From Lasioglossum baleicum (Eukaryota > Arthropoda > Insecta > Hymenoptera > Halictidae), in contig NC_134944.1 in the NCBI RefSeq assembly GCF_051020765.1, positions 2,728,001 to 2,792,000 on the forward strand: a stretch of DNA of 64,000 bases, given 5' to 3'. The number at the start of each line of letters is the position of its first letter. Position 1 is the stretch's first letter. The notes beneath the pieces were generated by a model, which saw nothing but the letters and a program-made list of their open reading frames with translations, had not been told where the DNA came from and searched no databases. This document shows, piece after piece, positions 1 through 10,800 of the stretch. The position numbers and the translations under genes are program-made.

Positions 1-93
1 TATTATAGTACTTATAGGAACAAGGTTTTCTAATAAAACGATGGAATCATTCCAGAAGAAAGTCTATAAACTCTTAATCAACGAATATCCTAC

Positions 94-99
94 TTTATT
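94..99 (-). terminator. Candidate poly(A) signal of KRR1
   Basis: AATAAA on the minus strand, about 70 bases past the KRR1 stop codon. Its position fits the 3' end of that short transcript; no other signal lies closer. Confidence 0.5.
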
Positions 100-169
100 A
101 AATGCTTCCTGTACAAAGAAATTAGTCAAGAAAATTCTGAAAATGTGTTTTTCAACATCAATCCCATTA

Positions 170-1192
170 TCAAGCTGGTGCACTCCGTTTCTTCAGTCCC
201 TTTTTCACTTTCTTCTTAAATTCTTCTAAGTTTATATCATTCTTCTGTCTCTCAGGTTCGGTAGGTTTCTCTTCGGGTGGTACAAATGCTTGCGCCCTGC
301 GTTCCTGCCTCTTCTTCTCAGCCTCCTCGTGCTTTGCATCTATTTCTCTCTTTCTCTTCGCTCGCCTCTGCTCCTCCTTCAAGAAGTATTCTCCAGACGC
401 TATCATCTTGTCTTTCTTGCTCTCCTGTTGCGGAGGAGGGAAGGGTGTATATGGTTTCTTCTCCTTCTTCTTCTTCGGCTGCTTGCGCTTGCTGATGTTC
501 TTGCTGCTGAACTTGGGTAGGAACCTCTCCCAGTTCTCGTTTCTCAGTTTTGGATCCTTGGCCAGCTCTCTCTTGATCATCAGCGCTTTTATGTTATAAA
601 TCGGGTGAATATTCTTCATAGTGTCTTCCACTATCCTTCTGACTTGCCGGAGGCCTTTGTAGGGACCCAGAGCAGCCACTGTCTGTCCTTGCACCAGCAC
701 GTAGCAATTAGTCAGCAATTCTATGGACTTCAGAGTGCATCCGTTAGGGCCAATTAATCTCTGACGTCTCTTTACAAATTTCTCTCTGTTTCTAACTAAG
801 GAAGATATCTTGATAACATCAGAGCCAATGTCGTCCTGTAAAACCTTCACAGCTTGTTCGAAAGGTACAGACCTGGACATGAGCTTCAGCATATCGCGTG
901 CCTTGACGATGATGTACGGATCCCATGTTTTCCTCGTAGTCTTCACTGTCATGCTACCTTCGATCAAATCCAACTCTGCTTTCACCGCATGCTCGTCCAA
1001 AGCTTTCTGCACTAAGGGCCAGTGCTCTTTCAAGTATGGTTCCCTGTATTTTGGGAACAACGTAGCGAACGAACTTTCTTCTAGAAGACGATGAGGATTG
1101 TCAGTGGATTTGAACGCTGGGATTTTCAACGACCACGCATTGTCCACTGGCTCCGTTGTTTTTGGAACTTCTTCTTTCTCGGAGTCGCTCAT
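170..1192 (-). CDS. KRR1: KRR1 small-subunit processome component (KRR-R motif / KH protein)
   Basis: Single-exon gene of 340 residues. KRR1 is a nucleolar RNA-binding factor of the SSU processome, needed for 18S rRNA maturation and 40S assembly; the Drosophila member is dribble. Seen in the sequence: the N-terminal block with WDPYIIVKARDMLKLMSRSV (about residues 90-110), the KH-like core with the degenerate loop RRQRLIGPNGCTLKSIE (about 142-158), YVLVQGQTVAALGPYKGL just after it, and a long Lys/Arg-rich C-terminal tail (from about residue 230) with the KRKQPKKKKEKK run expected for nucleolar targeting. The length is close to the family norm. The ATG chosen is the first in frame and gives the usual acidic start MSDSEKEE. 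It lies head to head with NOC2, so the two may share a promoter. No introns or damage are visible. Confidence 0.95.
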   Translation of the reverse strand: MSDSEKEEVPKTTEPVDNAWSLKIPAFKSTDNPHRLLEESSFATLFPKYREPYLKEHWPLVQKALDEHAVKAELDLIEGSMTVKTTRKTWDPYIIVKARDMLKLMSRSVPFEQAVKVLQDDIGSDVIKISSLVRNREKFVKRRQRLIGPNGCTLKSIELLTNCYVLVQGQTVAALGPYKGLRQVRRIVEDTMKNIHPIYNIKALMIKRELAKDPKLRNENWERFLPKFSSKNISKRKQPKKKKEKKPYTPFPPPQQESKKDKMIASGEYFLKEEQRRAKRKREIDAKHEEAEKKRQERRAQAFVPPEEKPTEPERQKNDINLEEFKKKVKKGLKKRSAPA

Positions 1193-1825
1193 TTTTAATA
1201 TGTTTATTTGTCACGCCTCGATCATTTCACTTTGGCTTTGCAATTAATGACAGCACCGCGTGTAGCAAGTGCTTGAGAGGTTATGTTTACACCACAATTG
1301 CGGCTATAGTAAATATATATAGATTGAGGTATCGAGCAGATGATTCTTGAATTCGGAATTCAGGAATTCGGCAAGAATCATCTGCTTCGAAAAACGTTCG
1401 TTCAGCGCCAAGTAGTGGCGGAACTCTCAAACTGGTAGACGAAATTACCGACAGATGTAGGTTCTGAGCTAAGCTGAAAATTAGACTAGGGAGTGAGCAG
1501 TCTGCCTCTTCATTCATGTCTATGGTGGTCTATGGTGAATGTTTACGTCAGGTTATGCACGTGGAGTGTTGGGAAAGTTACACATGTTATTTATAATATA
1601 ATTCACGTTTGTACGAATTGTGCGTTTTGAAAGGTAAGAACTCCGTTTTTTAACAATCGTACGTATTACCAGGTCGTTAAGTATGAAACTTAACAAATAA
1701 AATACAAATTTCAAACACATTTGTCCTGATATTTTTGTCAATATGATGATAATGTAAGGAAATAATAACTTGAATTCTTGTAGGTTACTTGTAATATTCA
1801 ACTGTTCAATTGTCAACCAAATAAA
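1193..1825. promoter_or_regulatory. Divergent promoter region between KRR1 and NOC2
   Basis: This gap separates the start codons of two divergently transcribed ribosome-biogenesis genes and holds no supportable coding sequence. It must contain the 5' UTRs and promoters of both. No clear TATA box is placed for either gene. A 15-bp inverted repeat lies at 1335-1386. Confidence 0.6.
1335..1386. repeat. 15-bp inverted repeat (hairpin)
   Basis: AGCAGATGATTCTTG at 1335-1349 is perfectly complementary to 1372-1386, with a 22-base spacer holding three GAATTC-like motifs. It may be a remnant of a tiny terminal-inverted-repeat element or a palindromic site in the shared promoter. Confidence 0.7.
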
Positions 1826-4752
1826 ATGAAAATAAAAAGCACAAAAAGCGTGACGAAGAAGTCGAAGAAGCCTGCTACGAAGAAAAAGAAACATTTAAGT
1901 AATATAACAACAAACGAGTTTTTTGATCAAGATTTCGAAGATGACATAAACGATGACAGTAACAATGACAACAACAGTGTTAATAATGACGGAGGTAAAC
2001 ATATAAAATTAATTACACGTATACAAACTCAAAATACAATGGTACTGAAAAAATTGCTTTTCGTAGGAAGCAGCGATGATGATGTAGATCCAGCGGAACA
2101 TAAAAAATCATTAATGAAATTGAAACAAACGGATCCGGAATTTTATACATATTTACAGCAAAACGATAAGAATCTTTTAGAATTTAATGTATCGGACGAC
2201 GATAATGATTTAAGCGACAATGAAGAAACAGATAAAATACATACACCTAATACTGACCTAGAGGTATAACGATGAATCGTAGAAAAAAGAATTTATATAC
2301 GAATAATATAAATAATACTTGGATTGCATTTTAGGTTGCCAGTGATGAAAGTGATTACGAAGGAGACGAAAACAGCAACGCAACAACAGATGGAAGAAAA
2401 ATTACGTTACAGTTGTTAAAAAGATGGCAGGAAGAAATTCAGAAAGACAAGTACTGTTCTATTTTCTTTATGATAAAATCAGTAGGATATATATATTTTT
2501 GGATATTTATATTAATTAATTTTACAGATCATTGAAGACTATCAAGTGTGCAGTAGAAGCTTTCCATGCTGCATTGGAGACTGTATCGGAATCACCAGAT
2601 CCAGATCAGCTGCAATACAAAGTAGAAGGAGGAGTTGGTTGGTTCAGCAAATTAATTTTACAGATTTACTGAACCCTACAGCCAACAGATTCTGATTAAT
2701 ATGATTTATAATCGTTTTAGTGTTTAACGGAGTGGTCCAATTGTGTATATTATATTTGCCAGACGCGTTTAGACGATTTTTGAAGCTGGGAACAGAAACA
2801 CAGTTCCAAGCTCACAAGGCTAAAAGATTCGTAAAGTTAAAGGGTATTTTGAAATCCTATTTAACAGATTTAATTAAGGTATACACTGAAATTAATCTTT
2901 ATAACATCTCGAGCAGAAGTAATTTCAATTTTAATCACTTGAGAATTTATTCTTTCACAGATTTTACAGAGTGTGACGTCGTCAAATATCCTCACAGTGC
3001 TTCTAAAACATTTACATCAAATGTTACCTTATACACAGTCGTTTTCCTCGTTGACTAAACCATTGTTAAAAATTTTACTCAATATTTGGTCGAGTAGTGA
3101 GGAAACTGTTCGTGTTGTCGCCTTTTTGAGTATATTGCGAATAGCGACTACTAATAAAGAGTCAGTGTTGGATATGTTGTTCAAGGTAGCATTGCAATGT
3201 TTCGATTTTAGTAAACGTTGCCAGTATGATAATTAATATAATGAATTTTTGATTCTCGTAGGCGATGTACGTGAAGTACGTCGAGAACTCAAAGTTCGTA
3301 TCATTTACGACATTATCCGGAATCAATTTTATGAGGCATTCCTTGACTGAAATATATTTGCTCGACACTAATCTAGCTTACACTCATGCTTTCCTGTATA
3401 TCAGGCAAATGGCTATTCACTTGCGAAATGCTATGACGTTAAAGAAGAAGGTAAATGTAAAATTCTATAGTAATCTCTCACAATAATTATTTATTGTCTC
3501 AATGTCGTTCCAGGATAATTTCCAAGCTGTGTACAACTGGCAATACATAAATTCGCTACGGTTCTGGTCGGATTTAATTAAGTCGTCGAGGAGCGATTCA
3601 ATGTTACGTTCTCTTTTATACCCTCTCGTACAAGTACGTATTAATAATTTTATTAAACCAGGAAAATCATACGTTCGACTCGGAATAAAATTTTATGGTT
3701 CGTTTACAGATTATTATAGGCACCATCAAAGTAATACCAACTCCACAGTATTACCCTCTCAGATTCCATTGTTTGCAAATGTTGACTGACATCTCCAAGG
3801 AAACTGGAACGTTCATACCTTTGTTACCTTTCTTATTGGAGGTAAACTAAAATTCTTCAGAACAATTAATTTTAATTTTTATCAGATTTTATACATAATA
3901 TATCGTTTTCCTCGATAGATATTGAATTCTTACGACTTCAGTAAGAAGCATAAGGCCGTCAGCATGAAGCCCGTGCCATTTATTTGTATATTGAGGTTGT
4001 CGAAGTCGCAGTTACAAGAGAATGGTTTCAAAGACAATGTTATCGACAGTATATACAAACTAATTTTGGAGAACGCAGCGAAGGATAGTCACACGGTATA
4101 CTTTCCGGATTTGTATGTACCATGCATAATTCAGGTACGTAAAATTTACCTAACGCTTTTTAAATAGTTTACAATATAATTGAGTACACTGTATTGTTTT
4201 TCTTTTCAGTTAAAAGCGTTCTTGAAGAAATGTCACATCGCAAACTACTGCAGAAAAATGAAACAACTGCTGGACAAGATCGAAGAGAACAGAAAGTTCA
4301 TCGAAAAAGAGCGCAACAAAACGGTAATCGACTTGAGGAACATGCAAGATGTGAAGAACTGGGAGAATAAGATAAAAACCCAAGAAACATCGATATCCAA
4401 ATTCTACGAGTCGTGGATCAAGATCTACCAGTCTCAGAAGTTGAAGATGCTTACGAAGAACGAGGACATAGCTGAATATAATTTACCAACGTTAAAGAAA
4501 CTGAAGAGACCAAAGTCGAGTGAAGGGATCGTAGAAGAAAGCGACGAGGGAAGCTCCGATGAAAGCGAGTTTGAGTTGCGTATCAAATCGAACGATGGGA
4601 AAACAGAGGAAGAATCCGAGAAACCCAAGAAACCTGCTAAAACGAAGAAGAAAGCTAAGAAAGCGAAGTCCAGCATACCTGAGGAAGTTGACGATTTACC
4701 AAGGGAAATGACGGACATTGTCGAAGACATAACTACCGCCGATTGGGATTAA
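1826..4752 (+). CDS. NOC2L: Nucleolar complex protein 2 homolog (NOC2)
   Basis: Ten exons: 1826-2263, 2335-2450, 2528-2637, 2721-2878, 2961-3185, 3262-3450, 3514-3633, 3710-3841, 3919-4134, 4210-4752, all with GT-AG introns and summing to 748 residues. NOC2 pairs with NOC1 and then NOC3 to carry pre-60S particles from nucleolus to nucleoplasm. The N-terminus is a Lys-rich then Asp/Asn-rich low-complexity tail. The middle carries the conserved Noc2 domain, with recognisable blocks VFNGVVQLCILYLPDAF, AYTHAFLYIRQMAIHLRNAM, VYNWQYINSLRFW and YYPLRFHCLQMLTDIS. The C-terminus contains the conserved LKAFLKKCHIANYCRKMKQL block, then an acidic/Lys-rich tail. The ATG is the first in the exon and sits next to the KRR1 promoter. 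No frame damage is visible. Confidence 0.95.
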
Positions 4753-4818
4753 ACATAATTGAACAACAAGTTAATGTAAATTCTGAGAGACCTTTTGTAT
4801 ATCGACTGCGGTTAGAAG

Positions 4819-4824
4819 AATAAA
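4819..4824 (+). terminator. Candidate poly(A) signal of NOC2
   Basis: AATAAA about 65 bases after the NOC2 stop codon. Confidence 0.6.
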
Positions 4825-5015
4825 GATAAGATCTTAATTGTAATGTTTTGGGCCTTGGGCGATTTAATTCTATTAATTCATCTTTCATCTCTTTATTTAT
4901 AGATTCATTTGTAAAATGAATTAGAGGGCTACGTAGAACTCGGTGATGACCCAAGCGATACTAATCTTGATCCTCTCCTGACGACTGCGTTCTATTTTTT
5001 GAGTTAAAAGAATAA

Positions 5016-5266
5016 TTAAGGGGGTAGACTCCCATTTATCGATAATGCCAAGATGGGAGTTTTCAGTAGTGAAAAGTCCTAGATAAAAGATCTAGGCCGT
5101 AGTCGCCCCAAATTCCGTTTACGTTTACGAGGTGTAATTTGCTTCCGAATAATGCAGATTGCGCCTCGCAAACGTAAAAATAGGAAATTTGGGGGCGACT
5201 ACCGCCTAGAAAAGCCTAGGAGGTGTGCCGCACCCTTGGAATCCTGGAGGCGAAACTACCCCTTAA
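5016..5266. mobile_element. piggyBac-like MITE with TTAA ends
   Basis: A 251-bp element bounded by TTAA at 5016-5019 and 5263-5266. The ends match as inverted repeats: TTAAGGGGGTAG on the left, CTACCCCTTAA on the right. The interior is a second foldback in which the GGCCGTAGTCGCCCCAAATT arm near 5095 pairs with a copy near 5195. TTAA target duplication and G-rich termini are the piggyBac hallmark. There is no coding capacity. A diverged relative lies at 57481-57700. Confidence 0.7.
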
Positions 5267-7885
5267 TTTTGATAATAAAGAACATCGGGAGCGAGGGGGT
5301 GCATTGGATACCAATTCTATATTAAAGTTTGTCTGTTCAGACAATTTGCTGGCATCCAGCTTTCTCTGAGCAACAATTGCAAGGCGCAAGGACATTGAAC
5401 GCGCGTGATGACTTCTGTCGAGTGAGCCAGGGGCCACCGATTCCTAAGGTGTCGCTTTCTGGTGGTCTATTTTTACCAAAGACGACTGAAGGCAGTCGGG
5501 AAGTTGGTATAGCGACGGTTGGCCGCTATTATAAAGCACTCTGTGCTGGCCGTGCGGTAAATCATCTCTGCTGTGTGAACGTTTTCAACAATCCTAGACG
5601 TTTATTCTTTTTCATCGAAACAACCGGTGACCGGTTCGCCGATTTGGTTGGTGGCAGCGCCGGGGGCAGAGAGCTTGGATCGATTGGGGCTGGTTGGATC
5701 AAAAAGGAGGATTCAGTTACGTATGTAGCCGAAAATCCACGAGAAACGACTGTTTGATACGATGTAGCAGGTGCTTGGGTATTTTTCAAGTTGTTGTGGA
5801 CCCTGGAAGAAGCGATTTTTGACCGCCAATCGAGAGAAAAAAGAGAGAGAGAGAGAGTTCCCTTTGTCTTCTGGTTGTTCGTTGTCGGCCGAAATCTTTG
5901 ACCCCGGTTATGAATGAACCACTGCCAGGCTGGTAGCCGACTGGTAGCCACTTTGTGCGCTGCCGACGGAGTTAGCGTGGCCGTGTGTGCCTGGCCGACG
6001 ACCACCTCTGTACATACCTAATCGACTATGTTCGCGCGTGCCAGGGAAACATATTGTAAGACGCGAATTTTGTCTCATGGCGAGGGAGCCTTAGTCGTGA
6101 GGATTCGCACTCCTCCCGTACGGAGCACTTCGTTCCGAGTATAGTTACGGCCGCGGGTTACGTAAATTCGTAAAAAAAGAACGGGAGAACGAGTTTCGAT
6201 CGGCAAAGTCACGATTCGATTGCGCGAAATAATTAAGAAATATAAAAAGAAAGATAGAAAGAGGAGAAGAGCTGTGCGTAGAACGTCGAAATGAGGAAAG
6301 CAACGTTCGATAAGTAAACCTTCACTTTTTCCTCAAGTTTATTATTCTTCTTTGCTGTTGCGAGGGATCAGACACGGGGGATAGTTTGTTTATTGTTGTT
6401 CTTCTTTTGTTTTTTTCTTATTTATTCGCTGTTGAACGGGTTGGCAGGGATTTTAGGCGGTTTTTGGTTTGCTGCGCTACTTCTTCTCTCGCTGCGGTAA
6501 CTCGAATTAAACCCTGCTTGAGCTGTAACGACTAAAACGGACAGTGATGCGATTTGTTTGCAGACCCGGAGTAGCATAGGATGATTTTAAAATAGCAAAG
6601 TTTGCCGATAGGCTCTCGTACACCCTAATAAAGTGGACATGTTGCCGTTCGATTCGAGAGCCGAACGTTCGTTTCATTCTCGAGAACCTCGATTCAATCA
6701 AATTCGTTGCTTCATTGATTTTTCATGCTGAAGAATAATCTAAAATGACCGATTGAAAACGTTTAAAATCAATTTCGAGAGGAACCTCCTGCATAAATAA
6801 ACTTCTCTTCAATAAAATAACCACTTGAAGGCGAAATAAATATTCGATAGCGTCGTCGACACCTCTGTTTATGCTTGGAAGTGATTAAAAGTTAATACCG
6901 ATCGATTTTTAAAGCGACGAGGTTGATTTTCAGGATATTTTAAGAGAAGACGACTTGTTTACAAGGAAAGTGATAACTTGCGTGGAACTCCGCAGTTCAT
7001 CTAATTATAAAATCGGAAAAACGTCTGGCGCGCGAATGTTTATCAAAGTGTTTGATTGAAGTGTGGGAAAGAGAGTTTTTTTAAAAATAGTATCGTCGGC
7101 AAGCTAAGCGATTATTTAGTGTCAAGAAATCGCGGACAGGTCTAATAATTTGATCCCTGGTAAATAGAGCGCTGGTAATCCACCCCGAACGAAAATGTTC
7201 GAAGTGTTACTGCGTATTACGTTACATCAGATAAATTTAGCATTTCTTTTGCATAGAAGCTCATTGTAACGCTGCCAATACCGCAACGCGGAATTAATTG
7301 GTAGTTTGGAAGGGAACCAATTCCCTTCGATCCGCACTGATTTGCCCCTGTGTCTAGTATCGATCAAACTATTTTTTTACTCTCTCCAGTTTCTTCGCCT
7401 CGGTCTTCGTTGTCGTGGAGCAACGCTTCGCAAAATTAGGCATGATTCCTCACTGTACGATGTATGGTTTATCTACTTTTAGTTGCTGGTATTGTTAATA
7501 TTAATTATGCTGGTCGATGGAACATTTTGCATTTCATTTCGTCCTTTTAATTCAGCACATTTGCTCTTCTTCTCTTTTTTTTGCAAGCTACAGATGGAGT
7601 CGCAGTACGAATGCACTGTTTTCGATTGAATAACAAATTTAATTCTGAGAGAGTATGACACGCTGCATAACGCCACCTCCACTAACAAGAGTAATTATTA
7701 TTTTCTTTATAATTGATTCTATAAATGATTCTTTCGCGACTGTGGATTTTATGCATTCGCTATATCTGCATGAACTCCACAGTTCGTTTAATTCTAAATT
7801 AATTCGCTAAACAAGCCGCTACTTTGTTGAGAGACTGACGAAAGTAATTTTCGAGATTGATAAAGAAAAAGGAACGCCGACTAAC
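5267..7885. other. Non-coding upstream region of the Z-disc gene
   Basis: About 2.6 kb with no protein I can support. Base composition around 5330-6500 is richer in G+C and CpG than the intergenic average, and there is a short (GA)n run near 5840, which suits a promoter or 5' UTR exons of the gene that begins downstream. The longest open stretch here (about 140 codons from 5329) has no domain, signal or splice support. A miniature inverted repeat at 7740-7783 (CTGTGGATTTTATGCA facing a matching right end) belongs to the AGACTGCGGAT family. Confidence 0.5.
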
Positions 7886-10800
7886 GTGAGCAGTTTTCGT
7901 TCCAACAGACCAAACGCGCAGAGGAGCGTTTTGAGCACGGCATACAATTCGTACGGTATCGCGTCGAGAAATTCGAAGGATGCTGAGTATCGGTACAGCA
8001 GCGTGAATTACAGCAACGCGCAGGAGAAGAGTTATCTGCAACGAAGTATTTCCGCGGATAATGTTGTAATACGTTCCCGCGGTTTCAAACCCTCCGACAG
8101 ACACGACCCCGTCAAGAGGAATTTCCTTGAGCATCTCACTTCGAAAATACTGCACTTCGACATGGTGAGTTTCCTCGAAAATGACCACTTCCGAACAGGA
8201 AAAACCGGTTTGCTCTACATTTTAAAACGCCGCGACACTGCCGGACCAGTTCGAACAACTTGTTCCGTCGCAGTTATAGAAAAATTGTGGAAATCAATGC
8301 TTCAGACAATTCCGAAGGAGAGAACATTTGGAAAACATTTCCTTTTGTGAGATGCACGTCGCTCGAAATACTCGGTTCAATTGTATTATTGTTTGATATT
8401 CCTCGAGTTCGCGAATAGACTGCGAAATTCGATAGAATTTGGTTTGATTTTGATTAATTTTCTATCTACAACGACCATTGCCACTGACAAGATGATTGTC
8501 AAAAATTAAAAATTACAGAAACATCCGCAGTCTATTCGTAAATGCTACATTTGGATGACAGAACTTTTTATTCGGACAAGAGAAGTCATTTTGATAGTGA
8601 TGCATGGGGTTTCGTTTGGGATTTTGCACATAGAAAGCAACAAGAACTTGTATAGACAAATTAGAATAAGTTGAAAATTGATTCTCGAGAGAGAGTGGTA
8701 AATCGACAGTGAGCGAGTTCAACGTCAATTGTTATTATAATTTGTAGGAGAGCAACAGCAGCACTCCGGTAAATTTGCAGAAACTGCTGACCCCCGCCTC
8801 AGACACCGAGGGAATGATGCAATCGAAAAACAGTAAGCCTAAAAATTAGGAATATTGTTGCAGTCGTTGATTGCAGCATTAATATAAGAAAGACATTTGA
8901 ACAATCACAGGGAAGATGTTCGCGTCTTCGTACTTTTACGCCCCGACGCATCCAACCGTGGAAGACCAGGTGGAACTTGCGCGAAGAATTTCGCATTCGT
9001 TGAGCGACGTGAAGAACATGAAGAGCAAGGGTCAATCTATGTACGTGAACAGAAAGAAACGATCCGTGAAGTGGATTCACGACGGCAATGGTACGTGCTA
9101 AATAAATCGTTCGTTTTTGTGTAAGAAAAAGTTTACGAATCTGAAATACTTTAAAGTAATTACGTGAACTAATTAATTGTAGGCATCGAGGACATGGAGG
9201 AACCTTCCACCCCCTCCCACAGGGTAAGTTAATTGTTAAATATTTTACATACTTCATTTGCTCGATATCGTTTCAGTTAAAGTTTTATCGATAAAACGTT
9301 CGGTACGTTCTTGCAAGATCCATTGAAGTAAAGAAGTTCTGGGGTTTTTTTTAACGAATATTTATAGCTACGTAGAATGCGATCTTTTTTTATACGACAG
9401 CCAACACTCATTCAGAAATGTCAAGCACTCGAGGGTTGCACATGCGCGAGCCTAGTACACCGATCTCTAATCGAGATGATTGCTCTCTGCTAGAGATCAA
9501 ATTATTTTTATATATTTTCTTCTCGCGTTCATTCCCTTTTCAGATTCTGTTCCCTTATAGAAATTACAAGATTGATTTTACATATTTAGACTTTCCGCGG
9601 CTCCTATTGTAATAAATTCTCTGTTAAAGATATTTGTGCAATCATTTCTTAAGAAATCATTTTTATTATCTCAATAATTGTAAAATTGTAGGTTCAGTGT
9701 TAATCGAACCCTTTCGATTAGTAGCTTTATGGTATTCTTCATGTGTGTACAGGAGAAAATTCCACTAAAATGCATGATGAACCCACATGGGAAAGTGTTG
9801 GACATACATGGGATCCAAGCTTTAGGCGAAGAAGTGAACATGGAACCGATGCCGAAGAATCCAGAGAAGCTCTTCAACATTGTTCGTGACCTGAACACTC
9901 AAAAAGGCCGCGGTAAGAACCATCCCAAGATTTATTGCGAAGTCAGCATTGACTGGGAATTCTATTTGTTCCGATTAATTCGACGATTCAATATTTGAGT
10001 ATTGTTCTTATCGAGGAATAATGGTCGAAGAAGATATAAAATCGATCTGCTTGTTGATTGCTAAAATGTACTTGTCGACGGTCTGCCAATAGAAAATCAA
10101 AAACACGAGTGTCCCACTGGGTGGGGATGAATACGTAATACTTTGCCAGGTAGTAATAATCTAAATTTTATCACTTTTAATCCTGTAATTCCGGTTTCCA
10201 TCGTTCAAAGCTTTTCGGCATACAAAATCGCTCGCTTGTCGATAACCATTATCAATTTTTATAATATCGTGCGAGACACGTGTCGAACAAATTCAGAGAG
10301 GATATTATAGAAGCATGACAATATATTATAATAGACAAATTCGCGATCGCAAAAATATTCAAACAATTATGTCAATAGTAATGTTGGCTCCGATCCTCCG
10401 TGTTGATTTGTAGTTTCAATTTCGTCGTGCGCTATGCTTGAAATAGTAGAGCTACGAATATCCTTAAACATGCGAATCATTTATAGGTGCCGAGATATTT
10501 GCGAAACGCAGGAAAAGGTCTGAGAAATGGGTTGTAGACACAGATCAACAGCAAACGCCTAGCATGCAGGGAATGCCAAAAACACCAGTTTATCCAAGGA
10601 AACAGGTAATACTTCTATGTCAAAGAATTGGTGCACCCTGCTAGTGTTACTAATTTATTGTACTATCATTCAAGTGAATTCTATTCTCTTAAACAATCCA
10701 GGAAGACATTTTTCCTTGTCCATCTAACCCTTTGGACTCGAAGCAATTTTAATTCGAAGATCAAGACATTTCTTTCGACCCAGATAATTTTTATTCTATG

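Noticed and set aside
5329..5757. 142-codon open frame upstream of the Z-disc gene
   Set aside because: No domain, no start context, composition like surrounding non-coding DNA, and a similar-sized open frame on the opposite strand.
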